A stretch of DNA of 64,000 bases, taken from contig JARKIP010000033.1 of assembly GCA_029990175.1 (NCBI GenBank), positions 558,001-622,000 on the forward strand, given 5' to 3'. A program made the translations under genes and the position numbers. The notes beneath the pieces are model-generated. The model was not told the origin of the DNA, made no database searches, and saw only the letters and a program-made list of their open reading frames with translations. This DNA comes from Petunia secreta. Lineage: Eukaryota > Streptophyta > Magnoliopsida > Solanales > Solanaceae. Positions 21,841 to 31,497 of the stretch are shown here, one piece after another (position 1 is the stretch's first letter; each line of letters opens with the position of its first letter).

Positions 21841-22500
21841 TGATGTTTCTACGTCTTGATTCTTCATCATTTGGTGTACTTTTTTTAGCTTCTTCCCGAG
21901 GTCGTTTAGATCCTTCACCAATCGGCTCACATTCCTTTTATACGAAAATATATTTTCAAAAAATTAAGCATTATCAGATTTTAATACCATATTTGTATGA
22001 ATGTCGAAAATTTTCTAATTTGTAAACCAGAAATCGATGTGCTTTACTATTGGTTGTGTATCAAATAAAATGCAATCAATAGTTTTTTGGCCCTATGTTT
22101 ACCCTTTTAGGTCTAGGGACTTGCACTTTTGCTGAACACCCCCACACTTTGAAAATATTCAAGTTGGGTTTCCCTCTTTTCCACTTCTCATACGAAATGG
22201 AAAGTGTTTTTCTATGGGGCACTCAATTTAGTATTTTATTTTCTGTAAGTATGGCTTCTATGCACAAGTTCTGGGGTACACCCGAGCTTATCATCAAGGC
22301 ATTGATTATCTTCTTTTGACGCTCAATTTTTTCTTTTCCCAATCTCATTGGATTAGGGAGTGTACGAGACAGTTGTTTGATGGATAATGCTATATTCCAA
22401 ATAAATTTCTTCAAAAGGAGATTCCAAACAAATATCTATATGTATTAAGTGTAAAGGTTTGGAACGTCTTTCAACTGACTTTTAAGGATGTTTAGCATAC
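21841..22500 (-). pseudogene. copia integrase, C-terminal half
   Basis: The minus strand reads IERQKKIINALMISSGVPQN then EAILTENKILN, matching the integrase stretch that ends in NAMLISSGVPQNLWGEAI. It continues as KPNLNIFKVWGCSAKVQVP, PKRVNIGPKTIDCI and ENIFSYKR, the integrase to RT linker of this family. Frameshifts and stops interrupt it. The DDE residues of the core lie upstream and are not recoverable in one frame. Confidence 0.8.
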
Positions 22501-22590
22501 TTTGGCTCAACACATACTTGACATTTTGTGTTGTCTCATTCAAACTTAGGCCAAGGTTTTATAATTGACATGTCCCAAATGAGAATTCCA

Positions 22591-22827
22591 TTAATCATTT
22601 GACTCAAGTAAGTAAGAAGAAGCAACAATTTTATTATTATCAACGACCATTACACTGAGTTTGAAAAGATCCCCAGTTTGACAACCTTTTCCTACAAATA
22701 TTTCATTACTACTTAATAAAACTTTATCAGAAAAAAACACACATTTAAAGCCATTCTTAATAAGAAGTGCTGTAAAAACTAAATTCTTTCTTATTTCAGG
22801 AACATGAAGGACATTGTTTAAAGTCAC
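22591..22827 (-). pseudogene. copia protease / GAG-pre-integrase piece
   Basis: A 78-codon frame reads LNNVLHVPEIRKNLV, FKCVFFSDKVLLSS and VGKGCQTGDLFKLSV, matching the stretch between protease and integrase in copia polyproteins (LNNVLYVPEIRKNLVSGSLL, then VGKGY..GLFKLNV). It is cut at its N-terminal side by the start of the hAT element at 22831. Confidence 0.85.
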
Positions 22828-23229
22828 AACTAGGGGTGGTCACTAACTCAAAAAAAAAAAAAATCGAAGTACCAAACCAAACCGAACTAATTCGGTACTT
22901 CGGGCTCAGTACTTCGGTTTTTCGGTTCGGGTTCGGTCTTGTAAGTTTCTAAAGTACGATTTTCGGTTCGGTCTTTGGTTTTGAGTAACCTGAGTACCAA
23001 AGAACTGAACTAGTTACATAAACATGTTACACTTACACTTACAGTATTACATACTTACCCTTACCCAAATAACTCTAAATCCCTAATTCCCCTTTTCGCA
23101 ACAAACACAAACACTGAAACACTTCTCCTTCTCCAGTACTTCGCCCTTCCACTGAAACACTGAAATAATAACAAAGTTCTTCGACGTTCGTGTTTTCCAA
23201 CGTTCTTTGTCTCCAGATCCAGGTTTGAT

Positions 23230-24010
23230 TTCATTTTTTGTATTTCTTGTTAAACTTTATGATTCATTTAGTTAGTCTCCAATAATTAGTTTCTATTGAA
23301 ATATCCTAGTTCATGACTAAAGTTTCAGTTTTTATAACTTGTAATTCTAGTCAAAATTTCATCCTTTCAAAATCTGAAGTTTAACTTATTAAGAATTAAG
23401 GTTGTTGGTAGTAGGTTGAATTCTAGTTAAATTTGAAGTTTAACTTGAGGGACTAATATTTCATTTGAGTATAAACTTGAGAGCTCACCTTGTAGCATGG
23501 GAATAATTATTTTAATGAAACTCATAGTGAAAAAATTCTCAGCAGAATACCTGAAAATTGTCTATATATTTGAAATTACAATATCTAGAACTTGTGGAAA
23601 GTGAACCAAAATCCCACTTGAAATTACAATTTCATCACAATCTTATGAGGATATGAGGAACCTAATAGCACATCTAGCAATCCTACTTGAAAGTAAAGTA
23701 TCATCATGGACACAAAAGGAGATGCCATTCTTCAAAAACACAAGAATCAGTTACATCCATTCTGCGCTTACCTTGTATTAGTGATGCCTTTACTCTTTGT
23801 TCTGATTTGTCTCTGTAAATCATCATTGTATCATGAATTTATTTTTTTATATTTAGGGAACTTTCAGAGGTTCAGATGTTTAGACAAAAATTGTTTCACA
23901 AGGCTAAGCCTCTGTACCTCACTGAAACCTCAACGGTGCTAAGTGCATTCCTATATTCTGCACTTCACCACCTGCCCTCTAATGCTCCTATGTTTGAAGT
24001 AGTAAACTAG
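23230..24010. other. hAT leader / intron-like region
   Basis: Between the hAT left end and its transposase lies about 800 bp of AT-rich sequence without a coding frame that I can assign. In related elements this part holds the 5' untranslated region and an intron; possible splice signals (ccaggtttgattt at 23219, tttttatatttagggaac at 23845-23865) are only suggestive. Confidence 0.4.
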
Positions 24011-24016
24011 TTATTC

Positions 24017-26136
24017 TTGCTGCCTAAACGAAGTAGTAAACTTCTTGTAGTAACAGATTGTGTATGCAGTATATATCTCTTGTCTAAAAGTAGAGTTAGT
24101 GCAGAAGTTGCCTCAACTAAAGGTGTACATGATTCTCAAAATGAAGTTATGTCTCTCGACACTCAAGATACGAAAAAAAGAAAAGCCATTGCATCTAGAT
24201 CTACAGTTTGGGATCATTTTGAAAAAAGTGTTTGTAAATGTTGTACTTACAACGCAACGAGTCATTATTGTAAGAAAAATTATGCTACTCAAACCACTAG
24301 TGGAACATCTGGATTGAGAACTCATTTAAGTAGGTGCCCTGTATATGCACCTATCAGGAAACCTGATATTTCTCAATCAACATTACCCTTTAAAACTACC
24401 TCAAATGATAGATCCGATTGGAAATTTGATCAAGAGGAAGTTAGCAGGGCTTTAGTTGATATGATAATTGCGGATGAATTGCCATTTAGTTTTGTGGAGA
24501 AAGAAGGCTTTAATGAGTTTTTGAGTAAAGCACAACTTTTGTTTCATATTCCTTCTCGTAGGACTGTGACTAGGGATTGTTATAAACTTTATGGTGAACA
24601 TAAAAATAATTTGAAGAAGTATTTTAGAGAAGTAGGACCAAAGATTTGCCTTACCACTGACACTTGGACTTTTGTCCAAAGAATTAATTATATGTGTTTG
24701 ATGGCCCACTTTATTGATAGAGATTGGATGTTTCATAAAAGAATGTTTAACTTTTGCCCTATCACTAGTCATAAGGGAAGGATATGACAGAAGTTGTAAG
24801 TAATTATTTGCTTGATTAGCGTTTGGAGAAGGTGTTCACTCTTACTTTTGATAATGCTTCTTCAAATGATGTCACGGTTAAAGAAGTGTCTAGACAATTG
24901 ACTAACTGAGGAACTAATTTGATGAAAAGTAAACATCTTCATGTTAGATGTACTGCTCACATTCTTTATCTCATTGTGCAAGATGGTTTGAAAGAAATTA
25001 GCATTTCTGTGAAATGTGTTAGACAGATTGTGAGGTATGTTTGGCAATCTCTTGCCAGGCTTAGAAAGTTCAAGGATTGTATTAAACGTCAAAAGATCGA
25101 TTGTAATAAAGCATTGGTTTTAGATGTTCTGACTAGGTTGAATTCCACCTACTTGATATTTGAAGTAGCATAACTTTATGAGTCGGCTTTTGACAGGTTT
25201 GATGCAAGCCTCGAAAAGGTATTGTCTACTTATCTTTCTTCTCATGTTTGTGAAGATGGAAGTGTTGCAGGTGGACTAGAAAGTAAAGATTGGGTGAATG
25301 TAAGGAATGTGATAAAGTTTCTTGCTAGATTTTATGACCTCACAATAAAAGTTTCAAGTTCTCTTGATGTCACTGCTAATACACATTTTATGGAAATATG
25401 TGAGCTTTATGTGTATTTGAAAATGTGCATGCTTAGTGATGACTTGGAGCTTTCTAAGATGGCTGATAAAATGAAAAAAAAAATTGAGAAGTACTGGTGT
25501 AATCCTTTCAACATGAACAAAATGATTTTTATTGCATCCTAGTTGGATCCTCGTAACAAATTTTTGCATGTTGATTTTGTACTTGAGGAACTGTATGGAA
25601 AGACCATAGGTCATTAAATTGAAGCTGAAGTTAAAACTTATTTGACTTCTTTGTATGCTGATTATGCAGGAAAATATTCAAGTGGAACAGTGAGTTCACA
25701 TTCTCCTTCACCATCTACTTCATCTAGTGAGCTTTCGACTGATTCACTTAGTGGGTGTGTTGAAAATGTAGTGAGAAACAAGCTTCACTTGAATAGAAAA
25801 AATGAAGATAGTGGAAGTGTAGGTACTAAGTCAGAGCTTGAAATTTATTTTAGTGAAGATCAAGAGCCCTCTATTGAGAATTTTGATGTTTTAGGTTTGT
25901 GGTAAATAAACTCCCCTAGATTTCCTATTCTTTTAGAGTTGGCTCATGATGTCTTAGCTATTCCTATCTCTAGTGTTGCATCTGAGCGTGCATTTATTAC
26001 GACTGGCCGTATTCTTGATTCATTTAGGAGTTCATTGACTCCTAAATGTGTGCAAACTCTTATTTGTGCTCAAGATTGGCTAAGAAGTGAGCCTTTTCCG
26101 AGTAGCATTGAAGAAGATTTAGATTATCTTGAGTAA
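24017..26136 (+). pseudogene. hAT transposase with BED zinc finger (RICESLEEPER / ZBED type), broken
   Basis: The first frame (24017-24787) carries a BED finger: STVWDHFEKS, C-x-C and GTSGLRTHLSRC, with CKCC and the H/C pair kept. Then follow VDMIIADELPFSFVEKEGF and LTTDTWTF, the first catalytic aspartate block. A one-base loss near 24785 shifts the frame. The rest stays in a single frame to 26136: LTFDNASSND (second aspartate), HVRCTAHILYLIV and LDPRNKF. It ends with the dimerisation domain: SELEIYFSED, then LAIPISSVASERAFITTGRI and LTPKCVQTLICAQDWLR. Stops occur at about 24818, 24907, 25171, 25540, 25615 and 25903, several being TGG to TAG type changes. In life such enzymes cut and paste DNA; this copy cannot be translated whole. 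Confidence 0.9.
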
Positions 26137-26389
26137 ATTGAACTCAGTAAGGTTATGGTGCCTTGTTAGTTTTTTGTGTTAAGTTTACTTCGTTTCGCGA
26201 GTTGTATGATGAATTGTTATTGCTATTTTATTTAGAAATGGCCGACTATGCACGAGATTCTTGCATTGTTGATGTATAATTGCATCATTTTCTTGTGGTA
26301 AGTAATTAAACATATACTTTGGTAGTTTGTTCTTTATTGTATTCTAACTTATGGCTTAATCTTGTTGGTAATTATGTTCAAGTTAAACC

Positions 26390-26566
26390 AAGAGGCCTCG
26401 TGCGCCTAAATATCAATCATGGGTTTGGTTGTATCTTGACGTGATTGAAGAAAATGAAGGAGGAGTGCGCAAAGTGAAGTGCAAGAAATGTTGTAGAATC
26501 TTTACCTATAATTCGAACTTTGGCACAAGCGGGTTTTGGTCTTATCTTAAGAGATGTCTATGTTGA
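26390..26566 (+). pseudogene. Second, orphan BED-type zinc finger
   Basis: An open stretch of 58 codons ending in TGA at 26564 reads SWVWLYLDVIEENEGGVRKV, then CKKCCRIFTYNSNFGTSGF and WSYLKRC. The order W...C-x2-C...GTSGF...L.RC is that of a BED finger, with the usual histidine replaced by tyrosine. It lies 250 bp after the transposase remnant on the same strand and is not a copy of the first finger (sequence clearly different). It is probably the start of a second hAT-related gene. Confidence 0.65.
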
Positions 26567-26689
26567 TGGATGTTTCATTTTGAATTTAATAACTTCGTAT
26601 TTTGTTATGTTGTTTTAGTTCTTATTTATTTTGGACTTGACTTGGTCTGATCTGTGTGGCTACTTGTTGTTGACTTGTTGTCAAGTTTT

Positions 26690-26850
26690 GAGCCTGTTAA
26701 ACACTAATGTTGTACTTATTTATGTATGGATGTTGCAGCTTGTTAAATACTGCTTTGAACTTGTTAAATTTGTTGTTAAATACTGCTGCTATTACTGTGT
26801 TAAATTTGTTGTTAAACGCAGCTGCTGACCTGCTGTTTGTTACTCTGAGT
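26690..26850 (+). repeat. Degenerate gttaaat-ctgctg repeat
   Basis: Words such as gttaaatactgctt, gttaaatttgttgttaaa and ctgctgctattactg recur. The composition resembles the tract inside the small hAT-like element at 18690-18890 read on the minus strand, supporting that both belong to one hAT group. Confidence 0.5.
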
Positions 26851-26864
26851 CTCTGCTGGCTGTA

Positions 26865-28461
26865 TATGATGCAAGGAGCGGAATCCTCCTACTCCTAGAG
26901 CGGAATCCTCTTACCCTCAATATGATGCAAGGAGCAGGAGGATTCTGCTCCTAGGCCGAAATCCTCCTACCCTCTATATGATGCAATAATAACCCTTCAT
27001 TAGCACAGGACTCTCATCGATTACCGGGAAGTATATGCAATAATAATCCTTCACGGGCGCGGGACTCTCATCGACTACCGGGAAATATATGAAATAATAA
27101 GCCTTCACTGGTGCGAGACCCTCATCGACCACCGGGAAGTATATGTCCAGCTCATAACAAGAGTACAATATTTCTATATTCAATGCAATACCAACAATAG
27201 GGCATAACATATAATATATAATGTAAATCTAAAGCTAAGGCGTAATAAGTACGCCTATTTGTAGCTACACACGTAAGGAACACGTGGTAGAATATTCACA
27301 AGGCCAAAGGCCATCAAAGAAATGGATAATATGACTTACCTTGTTCAAAAGTTAGCACTGATACTCAACAACCGCTTTGTCCTTTGGATTCACTGCCAAG
27401 CGATCCCGCTATATTATATAAGCAAAAAAATATATTAAATAAGGCTAAAGACTTCCTTCCTTACGTCTTAGAACAATCTGGTAAGGAACCCGACACCCGA
27501 TTTGCATACGTGATATGCAGTCCAGGCCTACGTACATGGTTCAAAATCACATAACCAAACCCTAAATAAATTATATTTATGGGTTGCCCATAACTGTATG
27601 AGTTCGAATATATAATCAATTCCATTATCGGGATCCAAATAACCCTTTAAACTATCAATTGAACTTATTATAATGATGTCTAATATCCCGATTTCTACCG
27701 ATAAAATATATTCAAGCACACATAATAAACTGAAATAATAAATCAACATCATTACCTAGATGTTTCGGGATGTAAATTCTATTTTTTCCTTCTTTTTTTG
27801 CGTCCTTTCTTTTCTGCCTTTTTTTTTTGTTCTTGTGCGTTCTGTGTCTCTCGCTTCCTTGTTATGCTCCTTTAGCATTGAGGCACCGACACCCATCTTT
27901 TTTTTTCTTTCTTTTTTTTTTCTATTTTTCCTTTTTCTGTCTTTTCTCTTTTTTTTTTTTTTAATTTTTTTGAAAACTTGCCTTCGTGATGAAAATTAAA
28001 ACGAAACTCTACAAAGTTCGGAATGATCTCAAATTTTGCATACAAGTTATATAGAACTTGTATGATATGCTCGCAATAATAGAACTCAAATCTGATTCCC
28101 GAAAATCGAGATAGAAATTAAATGAAAAACATCTATTCTTAACTTTCGGGACATTAGCAGAAATTATTCAAACGACCTCGGAATTCACTTCCGAAAGTTC
28201 ACACAGATCACAAATGACCAGACGAACGTAACGACACCTTCAGATTTTGAATCAGAGCTCATTCGCCAAAATCGAGCTTGAAAACCTCTTTTAAGATTTA
28301 CCGACAACGAAAACTGAATTCTTCTTCCAATACCTACCAAACGAAGTCCGATTTAGGTCAAATTCTACAAACACGTCCTAATGGACCTTATGTATATTTT
28401 AAGACTGTCGGCATGCTAATCGGAGTCTTAACTTCTGAAACGATTGACCGAGGTCCTTTCA
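26865..28461 (-). repeat. 3' LTR of the long-LTR gypsy, truncated
   Basis: Matches 32477-34070 nearly base for base in order: two to three 56-bp repeats, the block with cttcactggtgcgagac, acacgtaaggaacacgtgg, ctatattatataagc, the T-rich tract at 27780-27965, and the end gaccgaggtcctttca. In element orientation it starts tgaaagg. It is cut at 26865 inside the 56-bp repeats, about 1 kb short of the full length. Confidence 0.85.
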
Positions 28462-28473
28462 TTCTCCCCCACT
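28462..28473 (-). other. Polypurine tract of the long-LTR gypsy
   Basis: On the minus strand the purine run agtgggggagaa directly precedes the LTR start tgaaagg. This is the plus-strand primer of reverse transcription and fixes both LTR edge and orientation. Just upstream the minus strand reads ttgttcgaggacaaatg, the usual sequence after pol in these elements. Confidence 0.8.
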
Positions 28474-28984
28474 TAGACTCTCATTTGTCCTCGAACAAGC
28501 TTGAGTCTAAAGCAAAATTCACAAAGATAATAAGAGAACTTACGCGACCTTCATAAACTACCCTACAGATATTATCTCATGATTACAGAATCAGAATTAT
28601 AACATGCACACCGAGCTCTTGGAATAAAACATATCTGGATAATATCATAATACCATTGCCCAGTTTATTCTTACTAAGTTGACCCTTCCTCGATCACGAG
28701 AGGAGAGTTCTACATTTTCGGAACAAAGATACACGGAACTATGGATGGAGTAACATGATTCTGCCGACGAATCACCTCTTTGATTTACTTTTTGATATAA
28801 AACATGTCGATGAAACTAAGAATTAGCTTACGCTTCAGCAACGCCTTAGAGATTTAATATTAGCATTCATTATTGGAGAAAGACTCATCCACTTAGAGCA
28901 TAAACTCATACAGCTAATTTGAATAGAAATAGTCTCGCGCAGTCTGCTGGACTAAGGAAGACTTAGCTAAAAACAGAATGCGGC

Positions 28985-29230
28985 TCAAACCTGAGCTACC
29001 AAATTACCCTCTCGAGTTTTGAAATAACTGCAACTCTCGAGTTCACAGCTCCATAACTTTGCCATAAGCACCACCGCCTGATGGATCAACTCAGAGGTCA
29101 AATGACGCCTCTCATTACACTTAATAGCCTTAAAACACAACAGTGTGCTTACCTTGCTACCTTGACATGCACTCTGGCTCAACACAAGGAACATCACAAG
29201 CGGCTACTAACCGCTAAAACTCACTAGTGC
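28985..29230 (-). pseudogene. gypsy pol remnant (RNase H to integrase linker)
   Basis: A 70-codon frame reads HLTSELIHQAVVLMAKLWS, SCSYFKTREGNLVAQV. This resembles the stretch between RNase H and integrase of gypsy elements (ELHQLASLG...SSLVTEVK...QYEDP), but the similarity is partial. The remainder of 28474-29929 shows no clear domain. Confidence 0.45.
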
Positions 29231-29929
29231 CGGACGAAGAAGAGATGGCAATGGACTGAGTAAAGGAATAATTGGAGCTTTAGGAAGCTCATTTTCTTAT
29301 TTGCTTGGCTACCAGAGCTAGACACTTCTTAGTCAGGCCAGCCAAAAAAATTGCAATTAAAGAAATATACATTAGATGAGCTTTATGGAACAACATCTAT
29401 GCCAATTTAACCTTCCAATAAGAAGGAAACTTTGACAATTTACCAGAAAACTTTTTATAACCGAGACAAACTCACAGAATAAGATAACTGCACTAGCATC
29501 TCGAACCAAGAGGAAACACGTAGAAACAGTGAAAATTTCTGATTGTGACGAATAAGAATCCCTTCATCCTACAAACATTGAATCCCACGGAGAGAGGTAA
29601 ATTGACTTGACATAATAACAAAAGGTGGTACAACAAGATGCCAAGTAGAAAATACCAACACTCACTCCTAAATCCCTAACCAAATTCCACAAATAAATCA
29701 TAGCAGAAGCTCACCCCTCTACTAACACAGATTCTTAATAGAAACGAAATCCCAGGAAACCATGGAAACATGATAAGATAAACAAATTCCAGATCAATCG
29801 GAAGAATCAAATCTTACTCACCTATAAGGGAAGGATAAATACCTGGGTCTACTAAATCAGATGCCTCAACATCCTACCAGACTAGCAGTTCGTAGAATTG
29901 CCTCTGCAGCTGAGCTGAGCTGCTACCCT
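29231..29929. other. Interior of the deleted gypsy, no domain seen
   Basis: Lies between the pol remnant and the gag C-terminus. No reading frame of note on either strand; probably eroded pol sequence. Confidence 0.4.
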
Positions 29930-31298
29930 GATAATTACTTCCAGAAGAACCACAACTACCACGCTTTTGGCCCTTGCCGGATGGTGGCATATCTCTGGAT
30001 GACTGAGCCCTAAATAAAATACCCTATGACTGAGCATGTGTCTGATGGTAAGAGAAAGGATGACTGCCTACTTGCCGGAGTAAGGGAAAACTCCTCCAAA
30101 GATGATTGGCTCATGATAATGATAATATCCTTTGGCAAAAATGGATGTTGGACAGACTACTGATAGCTATAAAGAAAAGACTAAGTCTGATCTTGACGAA
30201 CTACTGGTGCACTATGAGAATCAAGCGTCACAAGCTGAGATAACATGGTAGGTGACCTCCCACGATAATCATAACCCTTACCTCGCCAGAAGAGGTACCA
30301 TAGTTCCCAATCTGGGCCGTAGGATCTCTTGCTCTCCCGCTCTGACTCTTCCTGCTCTAACTTATGGTATGCCTTATACCTCCGAGCAATATCAACAACA
30401 ACATCAAATGAAATCCCAACCTCAATCTCTCGAGCCATCTGGAACTCAAGGAAGGAGAAAGGTCATCAATAAATCTTCAAACCTTCTCAAAAGGCTCATG
30501 GACTAGCTCTGGAGCATATCCAACCATCATAGAGAATTCAATCTCATATTTAGAAACCAAACAGGCTACCCTGTCCAATCCACTCAACTGGCGACGCTTT
30601 TCATCTCGCTTGCTGCACAAAAGGAACTTTTACATGAATCTACGAGATAACTCGCACCAAGTCAGCTTAGGCAAACCCTGCCTAGCTGATGAAAGAGTGG
30701 TCCATCAATCCAAGGCTGGACTCTGAAACGGAAAGTAGTATAATTAATACCATACTGCTCAAGATAACCAAGAGCCTGAAGGATGTACTGACATCATTTT
30801 ATTTTAAAAAAAATATATATGAGGATTATCTGATGCATGACCTAAGAATATCGGAAAGTTCAACCAGGTAATATAATGCAGCCTTTTCGGACACTTAGAC
30901 CGAACTTCTACCAGGGCTAGCTAACCAGCCAGAAAAATTAGAGGGACAACACATGCTGCCTCTGGAACATGATTTACTGGGGCAACATCAGGAACAGGAA
31001 CATGAGCTCCTTGAGTCTGATCATCTGCATCTGCGGTGACCTGATGAGCTGCCTAGGGAATAGGAGGTTCTTGCGGTATTTGTGCCGCCAAGATTCTTAT
31101 AAAAGCATCATAGATAGCCAAGGGATCCATAAGGCCTTGCTCCCATTGCCCACTTCGAGCTGGCACAGCTGGGGCCTCGGCAATTGTATCGTCAGCACGA
31201 TCCACAACTCTCTGGGCTTGGGCAACTCTAGCCCTAGGCTAGACTGCTTCACGCTAAGCTCCTACCTTATGCTGATTTGCTGCACGAGGGTTCACCAT
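29930..31298 (-). pseudogene. gypsy gag, broken
   Basis: Minus-strand pieces in order: MVNPRAANQHKVGA (start near 31298), WEQGLMDPLAIYDAFIRIL, CELSRRF and VSKYEIEFSMMVGYAPELVH (about 30530-30660), MAREIEVGISFDVVVDIARR (30181-30438), and SGKGQKRGSCGSSGS (about 29960). These match gypsy gag proteins of the type with ...SVTEYEMRF.ELSRHA..., MAREVE.G.S.E.VVEIARR and a G/S-rich tail. Frameshifts and stops separate the pieces. Gag would form the particle. Confidence 0.8.
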
Positions 31299-31478
31299 TA
31301 CTATGAAGGAATTACAAACAAAAATTAACATCCCACAGGATGACGGATGCACGATTTGAAAAGAAGAAAGAGAAATTTCCTAAATGCCATCATAGCCTCT
31401 CGTAGATAAGTACAGATGTTTTCACACCTATTATCGAGACCCTACTAGACACTGTCTTAGTCTGGATAGACTCTAAAC

Positions 31479-31497
31479 CGAGCTCTGATATCAACTG
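31479..31497 (-). other. Primer-binding site of the long-LTR gypsy
   Basis: Minus strand, directly after the 5' LTR: ttgatatcagagctcgg, a near match to the ttggtatcagagctagg site used with initiator methionine tRNA. Confidence 0.75.

Larger units (their letters stand above)
20502..22830 (-). mobile_element. Second copia element, internal part only
   Basis: The minus strand carries, in copia order, a GAG-pre-integrase piece, integrase, reverse transcriptase and RNase H. No LTR, gag or primer site is present. The left end stops inside RNase H at 20502, and the upstream part is cut at 22830 where the hAT element starts. It differs in sequence from the copia at 7791-13117, so it is a different family. 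Confidence 0.85.
22831..26864 (+). mobile_element. hAT transposon, left end present, right end lost
   Basis: The left end starts taggggtggtcac followed by repeated ttcggttcgg / accgaact words up to about 22990, the standard terminus of this hAT class. A leader with aacactgaaacacttctcc follows (23040-23220), then the transposase remnant (24017-26136). No matching right terminus (ccacccct) occurs before the gypsy LTR repeats begin at 26865, so the right end was deleted. It inserted into, or was joined to, the second copia. Confidence 0.75.

Noticed and set aside
27760..27999. 79-codon plus-strand frame rich in Phe and Leu, seeming membrane protein
   Set aside because: It is a poly-pyrimidine tract inside the gypsy LTR; the same tract in the other LTR (33382-33597) gives a similar false frame.
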